Shown piece after piece: positions 8,004 through 16,535 of a DNA stretch of 64,000 nt. Source of the DNA: Filimonas zeae. GTDB lineage: Bacteria; Bacteroidota; Bacteroidia; Chitinophagales; Chitinophagaceae. Under the pieces are notes generated by a model. It did no database searches. It was not told where the DNA came from and worked only from the letters and a program-made list of their open reading frames with translations. A program made the translations under genes and the position numbers. Every line of letters begins with the position of its first letter. Position 1 is the first letter of the stretch. The stretch spans positions 1,426,001-1,490,000 of the forward strand of contig NZ_BMIB01000002.1 in assembly GCF_014641615.1 (NCBI RefSeq), written 5' to 3'.

Positions 8004-9359
8004 ATGTGGTTAAATAACGTACTGGAAACCATAGGCAACACCCCTATGATTCAGCTGAACAAAATAACGAAGGACCTGCCTGCTACCGTTCTGGCTAAAG
8101 TAGACTACTTTAACCCCGGCAACTCCATTAAAGACCGGATGGCTTTGAAAATGCTGGAGGTGGCCGAACAGGAAGGTAAAATAAAAACCGGCGGAACCAT
8201 TATTGAATGTACCAGCGGTAACACCGGTATGGGCCTGGCCCTGGCAGCCGTGGTAAAGGGGTACAAATGTATTTTTACCACTACCGATAAACAGAGTAAA
8301 GAAAAGATTGATATACTGAAAGCTGTAGGTGCGGAAGTAATTGTATGCCCTACCAATGTGGAGCCCGACGATCCGCGCAGCTACTACTCTATTGCTAAAA
8401 AGCTGGCATCGGAAATACCCAACAGTTACCACTTTAACCAGTACGATAACCTGGCCAACCGCCTGGCGCATTACGAAACCACCGGCCCCGAAATATGGGA
8501 ACAAACCGGAGGCCGTATTACGCATCTGGTATGTACTGCCGGCACCGGTGGCACCGTTACCGGTACCGCCATGTACCTGAAAGAAAAGAACCCGGATATA
8601 CAGGTATGGGCTATTGACGTATACGGATCGCTGCTTACCAAATTCTTCCACACCGGCGAAACGGATATGAACGAGGTGCACCCTTATGTATCTGAAGGCT
8701 TTGGGGAAGACTTTGTGCCGGAGAATTACGACATGAGCGTGATTGACCATTTTGAGCAGGTGACCGATAAAGACGGCGCTATTATGGCCCGCCGCATTGC
8801 CAAAGAAGAAGGCCTGTTTTGCGGATACAGTGCAGGCAGCTGCTTACAGGGCCTGATGCAGCTGAAAAGTAAACTGAAAGGCGGCGATGTGGTAGTATGT
8901 ATTTTTCACGACCATGGCAGCCGTTATGTAGCCAAGATATACAACGACCAGTGGATGATGGAAAGGGGCTTTCTGGATGTAAAATCGTTCAAGGATATTG
9001 TTAGCAGCCGCCAGTCTAAACGCCTGGTAACCGCCGCCCCTACCACTACCGTTTCAGAAACCGTGGAAATGATGAAGAAATTTGATATTGAACACATCCC
9101 TGTTATAAGCAATGGCGAACTGATTGGCGCTATTAGTGAAGGCGGACTGTTTCAGAAAATATTCAGCAACCCGGAAATTAAACAGGCGCAGGTGCAGGAA
9201 GTGCTGGAACCGGCCTTTCCTGTAGTAGCATTTGATACCCCGGTTGAACGGTTAAGCCATTTGATTAACAAAGACAATGGCGCCGTGCTGGCAAAAGATG
9301 AAAAAGGCGATTACCATATAGTAACCAAATACGACGTTATTCAAAGCCTGGCAAAATAA
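8004..9359 (+). CDS. Cystathionine beta-synthase (PLP fold plus CBS pair)
   Basis: Condenses serine and homocysteine to cystathionine, or acts as a cysteine synthase, using PLP. The ATG at 8004 (MWLNNVLETIGNTPMIQL) fits the family start; an upstream in-frame ATG at 7959 adds residues unlike it. Residues 1-320 form the PLP type II fold, with the Schiff-base lysine at Lys43 in NSIKDR, the substrate loop TSGNTG, and the glycine-rich GTGGTVTG. Two CBS domains (about 335-451) close the 451-residue protein and probably bind an adenosyl ligand such as SAM. The segment EGFGEDFVPENYDMSVID is typical of CBS rather than CysK. It lies 15 bp before the aspartokinase gene, so the pair links aspartate-family and sulfur amino acid metabolism. 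Confidence 0.9.
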   Translation: MWLNNVLETIGNTPMIQLNKITKDLPATVLAKVDYFNPGNSIKDRMALKMLEVAEQEGKIKTGGTIIECTSGNTGMGLALAAVVKGYKCIFTTTDKQSKEKIDILKAVGAEVIVCPTNVEPDDPRSYYSIAKKLASEIPNSYHFNQYDNLANRLAHYETTGPEIWEQTGGRITHLVCTAGTGGTVTGTAMYLKEKNPDIQVWAIDVYGSLLTKFFHTGETDMNEVHPYVSEGFGEDFVPENYDMSVIDHFEQVTDKDGAIMARRIAKEEGLFCGYSAGSCLQGLMQLKSKLKGGDVVVCIFHDHGSRYVAKIYNDQWMMERGFLDVKSFKDIVSSRQSKRLVTAAPTTTVSETVEMMKKFDIEHIPVISNGELIGAISEGGLFQKIFSNPEIKQAQVQEVLEPAFPVVAFDTPVERLSHLINKDNGAVLAKDEKGDYHIVTKYDVIQSLAK

Positions 9360-9374
9360 TTTACAAGATCAGAT

Positions 9375-10655
9375 ATGAGAGTTTTTAAGTTTGGAGGCGC
9401 TAGTGTAAACAGCATAGAAAGAATACAGCACGCAGCAGCAATTATAAAAGAGTATGGCCAGGAAGAATCGCTGGTGATTATTATTTCTGCCATGGGTAAA
9501 ACCACCAACGCGCTGGAAAAAGTAGCCGAAGCGTTTTACGCAGGTAATAAAAATGAAGCACTGGAACTGTTTGGGGTTATAAAAAACCAGCACCTTACCA
9601 CTGCCAAATACCTGCTGGTAAAACAATACAATGCCTGCCACGCACAGCTGAACGACTTTTTTACCGAAGTGGAATGGTTGCTGCACGATAAACCGGTACG
9701 CGATTATGATTACTACTACGACCAGATTGTATGTATAGGCGAACTGTTTAGCACCAGCATTGTAAGCCATTATTTACAGGAGATAGACCTGGACAATACC
9801 TGGCTGGATGTACGCGACATTATACGTACCGATAACAATTTCCGCAGCGCCAACATTAACTGGCCCGAAACAGAAAAGAAAGTAAAGGAGCAACTACCCC
9901 ATTTTAACTCCCAACTAACAACTAACAACTCCCAACTCATCATAACCCAGGGCTTCATTGGCAGCACAGAAGACAATGAAAGCACTACACTGGGCCGCGA
10001 AGGAAGCGATTATACCGCCGCGGTATTTGCCAATATACTGGAAGCAGAAAACCTTACTATATGGAAAGATGTGGAAGGTGTAATGAATGCCGACCCTAAG
10101 GAGTTTCCGGAAGCACAGCTGCTGCAAACGCTGAGCTTTAACGAGGTAATTGAAATGGCTTACTATGGCGCGCAGGTAATACACCCCAAAACCATTAAGC
10201 CGTTGCAGAACAAAAGCATTCCCCTGCTGGTAAAATGCTTTCTGGATACCTCACTGCCTGGTACTGTTATTGGTCAGCAGCGGGTAAAAAACCTGCCGCC
10301 GATAATGGTGGTTAAACAAAACCAGGCGCTGGTACACCTGCGTACGCACGACTTTTCTTTTGTAGGCGAACAGCCTATGAGCCATTTATACGAGGTATTC
10401 GGGCAATTGAACATTACCCCTAACCTGGTGCAAAGCGGTGCCATAAGCCTGCAGATTTGCCTGGATAATAAAACGGAAAAAATAGAACAGCTGGCAGCCG
10501 CAGTAGGTGAAATGTTTGATGTACAGGTTGAAAAAGACCTTACGCTGTTAACCATTCGCCACTACACCGCCAACCAGCCCGAAGAAAGAACCGCCGGCAA
10601 AAACATTGTGCTGGTGCAGAAAACAAAAGAAACCGCGCAGGTACTATACTATTAA
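9375..10655 (+). CDS. lysC: Aspartate kinase (monofunctional)
   Basis: Catalyses the first step of the aspartate pathway to lysine, threonine and methionine. The nucleotide-binding KFGGASV is at residues 5-11, GREGSDYTA marks the substrate site, and MNADPK with EMAYYGAQVIHPKTI is the kinase C-lobe. The final 130 residues carry paired ACT-type regulatory domains. The length of 426 residues is normal for single-domain enzymes. Residues 178-188 (NSQLTTNNSQL) come from a 7-bp-type repeat in the DNA and look like an in-frame insertion in a surface loop. Its stop overlaps the stop of the convergent L,D-transpeptidase gene (10652-10655). The 15-bp distance to the CBS gene suggests an operon. Confidence 0.92.
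   Translation: MRVFKFGGASVNSIERIQHAAAIIKEYGQEESLVIIISAMGKTTNALEKVAEAFYAGNKNEALELFGVIKNQHLTTAKYLLVKQYNACHAQLNDFFTEVEWLLHDKPVRDYDYYYDQIVCIGELFSTSIVSHYLQEIDLDNTWLDVRDIIRTDNNFRSANINWPETEKKVKEQLPHFNSQLTTNNSQLIITQGFIGSTEDNESTTLGREGSDYTAAVFANILEAENLTIWKDVEGVMNADPKEFPEAQLLQTLSFNEVIEMAYYGAQVIHPKTIKPLQNKSIPLLVKCFLDTSLPGTVIGQQRVKNLPPIMVVKQNQALVHLRTHDFSFVGEQPMSHLYEVFGQLNITPNLVQSGAISLQICLDNKTEKIEQLAAAVGEMFDVQVEKDLTLLTIRHYTANQPEERTAGKNIVLVQKTKETAQVLYY
9905..9940 (+). repeat. Short heptamer-type repeat inside the aspartokinase gene
   Basis: The coding strand reads as iterations of a CAACT-based unit (AACTCCC, AACTAAC, AACTAAC, AACTCCC, AACTC). The five units are mostly 7 bp and keep the frame open, giving residues 178-188 of the kinase. 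A similar C/A/T-rich tract lies upstream of rocD near 28986-29025. Confidence 0.6.
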
Positions 10656-11410
10656 TCCATTACCACATATTCCCCTTTGCCGTTTACGGATATAAGGGGA
10701 AGTTTCTTTTCTTTCTCAAAGAAATCATACACCTCTTTCAGTTTTACGGCAAAGTGTTGCAGGTCCTGATCGTCTTTGGTAACACGGCTCAGATAATCCA
10801 TGCTTTTGGCATTGCTGAAACGTACGGGGAAAATATGCACGGGGATAAAATCCTGCCCCTGGCTTTTGGCGTTGGCTGCCAGAATATACAGCTCTTCAAT
10901 CTGCGAATCCTGAATAGGAATACATCCTACCGTTACGCAGCTGCCATGAATATAAATATCGCCGCCTGGCTTTAAAGAATCGCTCAGAATGCGGTCAGAA
11001 GCATTGGGATAGTTTAAACCCAGCGACAGGTGGTATACACTTCTGGGGTTAAACTCATTGATGTAGTAAAACCCTTCCGGCACCTGATAATCGCCCGAAA
11101 TACGTTTAGGCCCTATAGAACCTGCCATAGCGCAAACGCGGTAGGTTTTAAATAATTTGAAGTTTTCGTTACTGGCATTACGCACCCACACTTCCAGCTG
11201 ACTATCGTACTTGAAAGAACGTACGTAAATCTGTTTGGCCGGCCATTGTAAACCTGCTGCCGCAAACTGCTTTTTCAACGTATCTTCTTTCAGCTTAACC
11301 GCATAGGCCACACGGGGCTGCGAACGCTGCAGATCATAAAAATTAGGCTGCTGCCCCAAAACCACACTAACACAGGATATCAGTAAAACTGCCAGAATAG
11401 TCCTCTTCAT
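10652..11410 (-). CDS. YafK-type L,D-transpeptidase-fold protein
   Basis: Secreted YkuD-fold protein of 252 residues. A signal peptide (MKRTILAVLLISCVSVVLGQ) precedes the domain. The catalytic signature is HGSCVTVGCIPI with His155 and nucleophile Cys163; an extra Cys158 lies between them, as in E. coli YafK (DpaA)-like proteins. DpaA cleaves the bond between Braun lipoprotein and peptidoglycan, whereas other YkuD enzymes make 3-3 cross-links; which applies here is not known. The gene is convergent with aspartokinase with a 4-bp overlap of stop codons. The upstream 160 bp separates it from hppD, whose terminator lies in between, so it should have its own promoter. Confidence 0.88.
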   Translation of the reverse strand: MKRTILAVLLISCVSVVLGQQPNFYDLQRSQPRVAYAVKLKEDTLKKQFAAAGLQWPAKQIYVRSFKYDSQLEVWVRNASNENFKLFKTYRVCAMAGSIGPKRISGDYQVPEGFYYINEFNPRSVYHLSLGLNYPNASDRILSDSLKPGGDIYIHGSCVTVGCIPIQDSQIEELYILAANAKSQGQDFIPVHIFPVRFSNAKSMDYLSRVTKDDQDLQHFAVKLKEVYDFFEKEKKLPLISVNGKGEYVVMD

Positions 11411-11510
11411 GAACCCGAAATTATAAATTAATCGTATTTGTATGCTTTAGAAATATTTAAAATTTCCCTGGAAAACGCAGTAACCCGGTAGTTTGCCGGC
11501 ATACGCGCAC

Positions 11511-11543
11511 AAAAAAGCCCGCCATTCCGGAGAACGTGCGGGC
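11511..11543 (-). terminator. Rho-independent terminator after hppD
   Basis: On the minus strand a GCCCGC stem (11538-11543) pairs with GCGGGC (11517-11522) around a 15-nt loop and is followed by six T (the A run at 11511-11516). It lies 28 bp past the hppD stop. Confidence 0.7.
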
Positions 11544-11570
11544 CGTGCCTTTTAGTGTACCAAAACCTTC

Positions 11571-12704
11571 TTATAAATTGCCACGCGCTTCCTGCTCGCG
11601 CTCAATGGCTTCAAACAATGCTTTAAAGTTGCCTTTTCCAAAGCTTTTAGCCCCTTTACGCTGTATTATTTCAAAAAACAGCGTTGGGCGGTCCTGCACA
11701 GGTTTGCTGAACAGTTGTAACAGATAACCTTCATCATCACGGTCAACCAGTATCCCCAGTTCGCGCAGTGGTTCAAGGTCTTCATCAATATGGCCTACGC
11801 GGTCCAGTAAATCATCATAATACGTGGTAGGCACCCGTAAAAATTCCACACCACGCGCCATCAACTCTTTCACCGTAGCTACAATATCTGCGGTGGCAAT
11901 GGCTACGTGCTGCACCCCCTCGCCACGGTAAAACTCCAGATATTCCTCTACCTGCGATTTTCTTTTGCCCTCTGCCGGTTCGTTAATAGGGAATTTTACA
12001 AAGCCGTTGCCGTTACTCATTACCTTACTCATTAAGGCAGAATACTCGGTAGAAATATCATTATCATCAAACGACAGAATATTGCGGAAGCCCATTACCT
12101 CCTCATAAAAACCAACCCATTTATTCATCTGGTTCCAGCCTACGTTGCCCACACAATGGTCCACATACAGCAGCCCGGTAGAGGTTGGTTTAAACAGCGG
12201 GTTTTCCCATTTTACATAACCCGGCATAAAAGCGCCATTGTAATCTTTACGCTCAATAAACAGGTGAACCGTATCGCCATACAGTTTAATACCGCTGATT
12301 ACCACCTGCCCGTCCTTATCTTTCCGTATTTCCGGAGCATGGTGACTTTCTGCGCCGCGGCTGGTGGTTTTTTCCCAGGAGCCGGCGGCATCCTGTACAC
12401 GAAGGGCTATGGCTTTTACCCCATCGCCATGTGTATAAATATGATCTGCTATTTCGTTGTCCGGACGAATAGGCGTGGTTAATACAAAAGTGAGCTTGTT
12501 CTGGCGTACCACATAGCTGGCGCGGTCTTTAACACCGGTTTCCGGACCGGCATATGCCAGGGCCTGAAAGCCAAACGCGCTCATATAATAATGGGCCGCC
12601 TGTTTGGCATTACCTACGTAAAACTCCACGTAGTCTGTGCCTTCCAACGGCAGAAAATCGGCCTGCGTATCCGCAACAACCTTTCCGGCAATCATCGTTT
12701 CCAT
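11571..12704 (-). CDS. hppD: 4-hydroxyphenylpyruvate dioxygenase
   Basis: Converts 4-hydroxyphenylpyruvate to homogentisate in tyrosine breakdown, using non-heme iron. The 377-residue protein has two vicinal-oxygen-chelate halves. The iron ligands can be placed at His183 (VDHCVGNV), His266 (VQHVAIAT) and Glu345 (LFFEIIQR), and the C-terminal helix region GKGNFKALFEAIEREQ is typical. No homogentisate dioxygenase is in the window. The start MET at 12704 could be shifted three codons to the second Met without effect. It is divergent from purK across 268 bp; a TATATTTG box on the minus strand at 12899-12906 is a possible but distant promoter element. Confidence 0.96.
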   Translation of the reverse strand: METMIAGKVVADTQADFLPLEGTDYVEFYVGNAKQAAHYYMSAFGFQALAYAGPETGVKDRASYVVRQNKLTFVLTTPIRPDNEIADHIYTHGDGVKAIALRVQDAAGSWEKTTSRGAESHHAPEIRKDKDGQVVISGIKLYGDTVHLFIERKDYNGAFMPGYVKWENPLFKPTSTGLLYVDHCVGNVGWNQMNKWVGFYEEVMGFRNILSFDDNDISTEYSALMSKVMSNGNGFVKFPINEPAEGKRKSQVEEYLEFYRGEGVQHVAIATADIVATVKELMARGVEFLRVPTTYYDDLLDRVGHIDEDLEPLRELGILVDRDDEGYLLQLFSKPVQDRPTLFFEIIQRKGAKSFGKGNFKALFEAIEREQEARGNL

Positions 12705-12972
12705 ACTATTTAGTATTAGATATTAGTGCTGAATAATAGAATCAACAAAAGTGTAAAAAGTAACAAAGTGCTGAATACCAGTTGGTACTCACTATTAAAG
12801 AAGAGAGGAGCCCATGGCCAGCGCTTCCATCAGCATTACGTACCTGCCGCGGCAGTCGCCAAAAGTTTTATGTGGATAATCAGGAAGCATCGTTACAACA
12901 AATATAACCAAAGAACCGAAAAAAGAATCCGCACCGTAACCTTATCTTCGCAGATTACAGATTACCTTAATT

Positions 12973-14097
12973 ATGAAGATTGGAATTTTAGGCGGTGGCC
13001 AGCTGGGCCGCATGTTATTGCAGGCTGGTGCCAATTACGTAGTGGACACCTGGGTGTTGGAAAACGATGAAAATTGTCCCGCAGCCCACCTCTGCCACCA
13101 TTTTGTAAAAGGAGATATCCGCGACTTCGATACCGTATATAATTTTGGTAAGCAGCTGGATGCTATTACCATTGAAATTGAAGCGGTAAACGTAGAAGCG
13201 CTGGAGAAACTGGAATCCGAAGGAGTTAAGGTATATCCCCGCCCCGCTGCTATTAAAACCATCAAAAACAAAATTACCCAGAAGCAGTTTTATAAAGACA
13301 ATGAAGTACCCACTTCTGCCTTTGTAATAACCGAAAACCTGGGCCAGCTGCACAACCATGCTTCTTTTTTACCTGCCGTACACAAAATTGGCGAAGGTGG
13401 ATATGATGGCAAAGGCGTACAGGTAATAAAAGACGATAAAGAGCTGGATAAAGGTTTTGACGCCCCTTCCGTTCTGGAAAAACTGGTGAACATAAGCAAA
13501 GAAGTAGCCATTATTGTGGCTATTAATGATAAAGGAGAAAGTGCTATTTATCCGCCTGCGGAAATGGTATTTGACCAGGTATTAAACCTGCTGGATTATC
13601 AGCTGAGCCCCGCCGACCTGCGCCGTGAAATTTTATGGAAGGCAGAAGCCATTGCCCTGCGTGTGGTAAAAGGCTTACAAAGCCCCGGCCTGTTTGCAGT
13701 GGAATTGTTTATAGATAAAAACGGAGATGTGCTGGTAAATGAAACAGCGCCCCGTGTACATAATAGCGGCCACCATACCATTGAAGCCAACTATTGCAGC
13801 CAGTACGATATGCTGTGGCGTATTATGCTGGGTTATCCACTGGGTAACACCGCCCCTATTATGCCTTCTTCTATTGTAAACATTCTGGGTGCAGAAGGCC
13901 ATACCGGCACTGCCGTATATGAAGGCCTGGACGAGGTGCTGAAAATGGAGAACGTGTTTGTACACCTGTATGGTAAAACAGAAACCAAACCCGGCCGTAA
14001 AATGGGCCACGTAACCATCATCAGCAACGAAAAGCTGGACCTTACCTACAAGGCCCACAAAATAAAGAACACGTTAAAAGTAATCAGCAACCAATAG
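12973..14097 (+). CDS. purK: 5-(carboxyamino)imidazole ribonucleotide synthase
   Basis: ATP-grasp enzyme that carboxylates AIR to N5-CAIR in de novo purine synthesis. The start [19 protein letters not shown] is the family N-terminus. The ATP-grasp core includes [14 protein letters not shown] and [18 protein letters not shown], the purK-specific C-terminal signature. Length 374 is normal. The purE gene follows after 8 bp, so the two consecutive steps are co-expressed. An imperfect -7 box (TATCTTCG, 12943-12950) lies 22 bp before the start. Confidence 0.96.
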   Translation: MKIGILGGGQLGRMLLQAGANYVVDTWVLENDENCPAAHLCHHFVKGDIRDFDTVYNFGKQLDAITIEIEAVNVEALEKLESEGVKVYPRPAAIKTIKNKITQKQFYKDNEVPTSAFVITENLGQLHNHASFLPAVHKIGEGGYDGKGVQVIKDDKELDKGFDAPSVLEKLVNISKEVAIIVAINDKGESAIYPPAEMVFDQVLNLLDYQLSPADLRREILWKAEAIALRVVKGLQSPGLFAVELFIDKNGDVLVNETAPRVHNSGHHTIEANYCSQYDMLWRIMLGYPLGNTAPIMPSSIVNILGAEGHTGTAVYEGLDEVLKMENVFVHLYGKTETKPGRKMGHVTIISNEKLDLTYKAHKIKNTLKVISNQ

Positions 14098-14105
14098 TAC
14101 CCGTT

Positions 14106-14630
14106 ATGACTGTATCTTCTAATACACCACTGGTTGGTATTATCATGGGCAGCGACAGCGACCTGAACATTATGCAGGACGCTGCTGCTGTTATGCAGGA
14201 GTTTGGAATTCCTTTTGAATTAACCGTAGTATCTGCCCACCGTACGCCGCTGCGTATGATAAACTATGCGCAAAAAGCGGCAGAGCGTGGTATAAAAGTA
14301 ATTATTGCCGGTGCCGGTGGTGCTGCTCACCTTCCGGGTATGGTAGCTTCTGTTACCTCACTGCCGGTAATAGGCGTTCCCGTAAAATCGTCCAACTCTA
14401 TAGATGGCTGGGATTCTGTATTATCTATACTGCAAATGCCCAACGGTGTGCCTGTAGCTACTGTGGCCCTTAACGCTGCCAAAAATGCAGGGTTACTGGC
14501 GGCGCAGATTATTGGCACCGCTAACAGCGATATAACAAAGAAAATGGATGAATACAAGGTGAAAATGAACCAGGCGGTGCTGGACAAAGCAGGAAAGCTG
14601 AGCAGCGAATGGCCTAACCAGTTTGACTAG
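14106..14630 (+). CDS. purE: N5-carboxyaminoimidazole ribonucleotide mutase
   Basis: Class I PurE, which moves the carboxyl group of N5-CAIR to give CAIR. The motif [16 protein letters not shown] is near the N-terminus; SAHRTPLRM contains the catalytic histidine, and [15 protein letters not shown] is the second signature. Of 174 residues, the last 10 or so extend past the usual core. It sits 8 bp after purK. Only 20 bp separate its stop from the TTG start of an ECF sigma factor, so some read-through into the signalling locus is possible. Confidence 0.96.
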   Translation: MTVSSNTPLVGIIMGSDSDLNIMQDAAAVMQEFGIPFELTVVSAHRTPLRMINYAQKAAERGIKVIIAGAGGAAHLPGMVASVTSLPVIGVPVKSSNSIDGWDSVLSILQMPNGVPVATVALNAAKNAGLLAAQIIGTANSDITKKMDEYKVKMNQAVLDKAGKLSSEWPNQFD

Positions 14631-14650
14631 TTTTACCTTATACACCTATT

Positions 14651-15220
14651 TTGAGTACAGCACAGGACGCCGATATTCTGCTACTAACCCGTTTATCGCA
14701 AGGCGATAAGCAGGCGTTTGACCAGCTGTACGAAAAATATAGTAGTCCGCTGTACCTGAATCTGCTTAAACTCACCAAATCGGAAGAGGTGGCAGAAGAG
14801 TTATTGCAGGAGATATTTCTGAAAATCTGGAACAAAAGAGATACACTGGACATACACACAGGTTTTGGCGGTTACCTGTTTAAGATAAGCCAGAACCTGG
14901 TGTATGACTTTTTCCGGAAAGCAAAGCAGGATAAAGCCCTGCGCCAGCGTATTACCGCTGTAGCCACCGAAAACTACACCCATATAGAAGAAACCCTGCT
15001 TTCCAAAGAAAACCGCACCCTGCTTCAACGTGCCATCAGCACCCTTCCCCCCGTTCGGCAACAAATTTTCCGTTTATGCAAGCTGGAAGGCAAAACATAT
15101 GAAGAAGTAGCCACCCTTTTGGGCATCAGCGTTTCTACCGTAAACGACCATATTGTAAAAGCTACCCGCCATATCCGCCGTTTTTTTCCATTCATTGTTC
15201 TCATTTTCAATGGGCTATAG
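14651..15220 (+). CDS. ECF RNA polymerase sigma-70 factor
   Basis: A 189-residue extracytoplasmic-function sigma factor of the Bacteroidota type that pairs with FecR. Region 2 spans about residues 20-90 (FDQLYEKYSSPLYLNLLKLT, LLQEIFLKIWNKRD) and region 4 about 125-180 (LPPVRQQIFRLCKLEGKTYEE, with the helix-turn-helix VATLLGISVSTVNDHI). The only suitable start is a TTG at 14651; no ATG lies near the N-terminus in frame. The FecR gene follows after an 81-bp gap that holds a 22-bp palindrome. It should direct transcription of the downstream SusC/SusD genes, judging from similar loci. Confidence 0.92.
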   Translation: MSTAQDADILLLTRLSQGDKQAFDQLYEKYSSPLYLNLLKLTKSEEVAEELLQEIFLKIWNKRDTLDIHTGFGGYLFKISQNLVYDFFRKAKQDKALRQRITAVATENYTHIEETLLSKENRTLLQRAISTLPPVRQQIFRLCKLEGKTYEEVATLLGISVSTVNDHIVKATRHIRRFFPFIVLIFNGL

Positions 15221-15227
15221 CCTTTTC

Positions 15228-15249
15228 AAAAAAAAGTTAACTTTTTTTT
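15228..15249. other. Perfect 22-bp A/T palindrome between sigma and anti-sigma genes
   Basis: Eight A, GTTAAC and eight T form a perfect dyad 8 bp after the sigma factor stop. It could form a weak hairpin with a T tract (partial terminator), or be a protein site or a bend. It splits the sigma and FecR genes, so it may set their expression ratio. Confidence 0.45.
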
Positions 15250-15301
15250 CATCCGGAGCAGATGACGGCAAACAAAGCTGCGTCTTTATATAAAAGGAAC
15301 T

Positions 15302-16348
15302 GTGCAGCCGGCCGAATTTCATAATACGTTTTTACGCTTTCTGAATAATAGTTGTTCGCAAACAGAGGTAGAAGCCCTGATGGAACAACTGGCAGTGGGC
15401 GAATTAACACCGGCGCAACAGCAACTGCTGGAACAACATATAACTAACTGGACTGCTTTGCAGGCAAATGGAAACATCGCCCCTACACTGCAAAACAAAC
15501 TGGACACAATAAAGCAACAGATAGACGGGCAATTACAGCAGGAAGCCCCTGTGGTAAAAGCAAGGTTTAACTGGCGCACACTGGCAGCAGCCGCGGCTAT
15601 AACCGGATTGCTGGCAGCGGGTTTATGGCTGTACCAACGTACTGATGCCGCTGAGGCAGAAACGTTTACAGTAGCAACCGGTGAAAAAAGAAGCCTGCGT
15701 TTGCCGGATGGCACACAGGTAATTGTGAATGGTGGTAGTAAGTTAACACTGTCTGAAGATTTTACCACAGGCAACCGGGAAGTGATATTAAGCGGGGAGG
15801 CTTATTTTGACGTAGCACAAAAAGCTTCACACCCCTTTATTATTCACACCACGTCCATGGATATAACAGTACTGGGTACCGCTTTTAACGTACGCGCTTA
15901 CCCCGATGAAGTGGCAGATGAAACATCACTGATTCGTGGTAAAGTGCAGGTAACCCTGAAAAATAAAGGTGCACAGGATTACGTGTTACTGCCCATGCAA
16001 AAACTGGTAGTGAACAAAAACCAGGACAATGCAGGGGTACAGATAGCAGTAAATGAGGTGCCGCACGTAGAAAACCTGCAGAAAAACAGACAAACACAAA
16101 ACCTGTCTGAAACTGCATGGACCGAAAACAAACTGGCTTTTAACAACGAAAAGCTGGAGGTAGTGGCCGGCAAAATGGAAAAGTGGTACGGGGTAACCAT
16201 TGTTATTAAAAATGATGCGCTGAAAAGCATTCCCTACACCGGCAGCTTTGACGGAGAAACGTTAGAAAAAGTAATAGAAACAATTCAATACTCTATTCCT
16301 ATGATCCAATACAAAATGGAGGATAAGAGTAAACTGGTTCTGTTTTAA
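15302..16348 (+). CDS. FecR-family anti-sigma factor
   Basis: Inner-membrane signal transducer of 348 residues that should hold the adjacent sigma factor. A cytoplasmic N-terminal region (1-88) is followed by one transmembrane helix (about 92-111, NWRTLAAAAAITGLLAAGLWL). The periplasmic FecR domain (about 120-230) contains TGEKRSLRLPDGTQVIVNG and GEAYFDVAQKASHPFIIHT. The C-terminal DUF4974 domain (about 270-345) resembles an STN fold and probably meets the STN domain of the SusC receptor. The frame begins with GTG at 15302; no ATG is available nearby. A hairpin at 16377-16400 separates it from the receptor gene. Confidence 0.92.
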   Translation: MQPAEFHNTFLRFLNNSCSQTEVEALMEQLAVGELTPAQQQLLEQHITNWTALQANGNIAPTLQNKLDTIKQQIDGQLQQEAPVVKARFNWRTLAAAAAITGLLAAGLWLYQRTDAAEAETFTVATGEKRSLRLPDGTQVIVNGGSKLTLSEDFTTGNREVILSGEAYFDVAQKASHPFIIHTTSMDITVLGTAFNVRAYPDEVADETSLIRGKVQVTLKNKGAQDYVLLPMQKLVVNKNQDNAGVQIAVNEVPHVENLQKNRQTQNLSETAWTENKLAFNNEKLEVVAGKMEKWYGVTIVIKNDALKSIPYTGSFDGETLEKVIETIQYSIPMIQYKMEDKSKLVLF

Positions 16349-16376
16349 ATTGGGGTATATACATGAGAAAAACAAG

Positions 16377-16409
16377 AGGGGGTGCCGCCAGGCATCCCCT
16401 TCTTTATTA
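16377..16409 (+). terminator. Probable terminator or attenuator after FecR gene
   Basis: A 10-bp stem with one G-T pair (16377-16386 with 16391-16400) around a GCCA loop is followed by a T-rich tail. It lies 28 bp after the FecR stop and 136 bp before the SusC start, so the receptor genes may be expressed separately. Confidence 0.6.
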
Positions 16410-16440
16410 GCGGAAAAAGCGTACGTTTGCTGGGCTTAGA

Positions 16441-16534
16441 TCCTATTCCTGACAGGAACAAAACCAAAACTAAGGCATACAAAATCGTATGCTCTGGCCT
16501 CCCCCTTATAAAAAGGGGCCAAAACTTATTTTTG
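16441..16534 (+). other. Leader region of the STN-SusC gene with two small hairpins
   Basis: GCATAC/GTATGC (about 16474-16491) and CCCCTT/AAGGGG (about 16503-16518) are perfect 6-bp stems in the 135 bp between the attenuator hairpin and the SusC ATG. They may shape the 5' untranslated RNA. An ECF-type promoter is expected here but cannot be assigned without knowing the sigma's motif. Confidence 0.35.
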
Positions 16535-16535
16535 C

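Noticed and set aside
8010..8750. 246-codon open frame antisense to the cystathionine beta-synthase gene
   Set aside because: It mirrors the codon pattern of a well-identified gene on the other strand and resembles no family; other long antisense frames (for example 4502-5176, 19.6 kb, 39.7-40.2 kb) are rejected for the same reason.
10652..10655. Overlapping stops of aspartokinase and L,D-transpeptidase as a sequence error
   Set aside because: Both proteins end at normal family lengths; the 4-bp TTAA overlap gives a stop on each strand naturally.
16527..16534. TATTTTTG as promoter of the STN-SusC gene
   Set aside because: It ends 1 bp before the ATG, lacks a TTTG partner and the gene is expected to use an ECF-type promoter.
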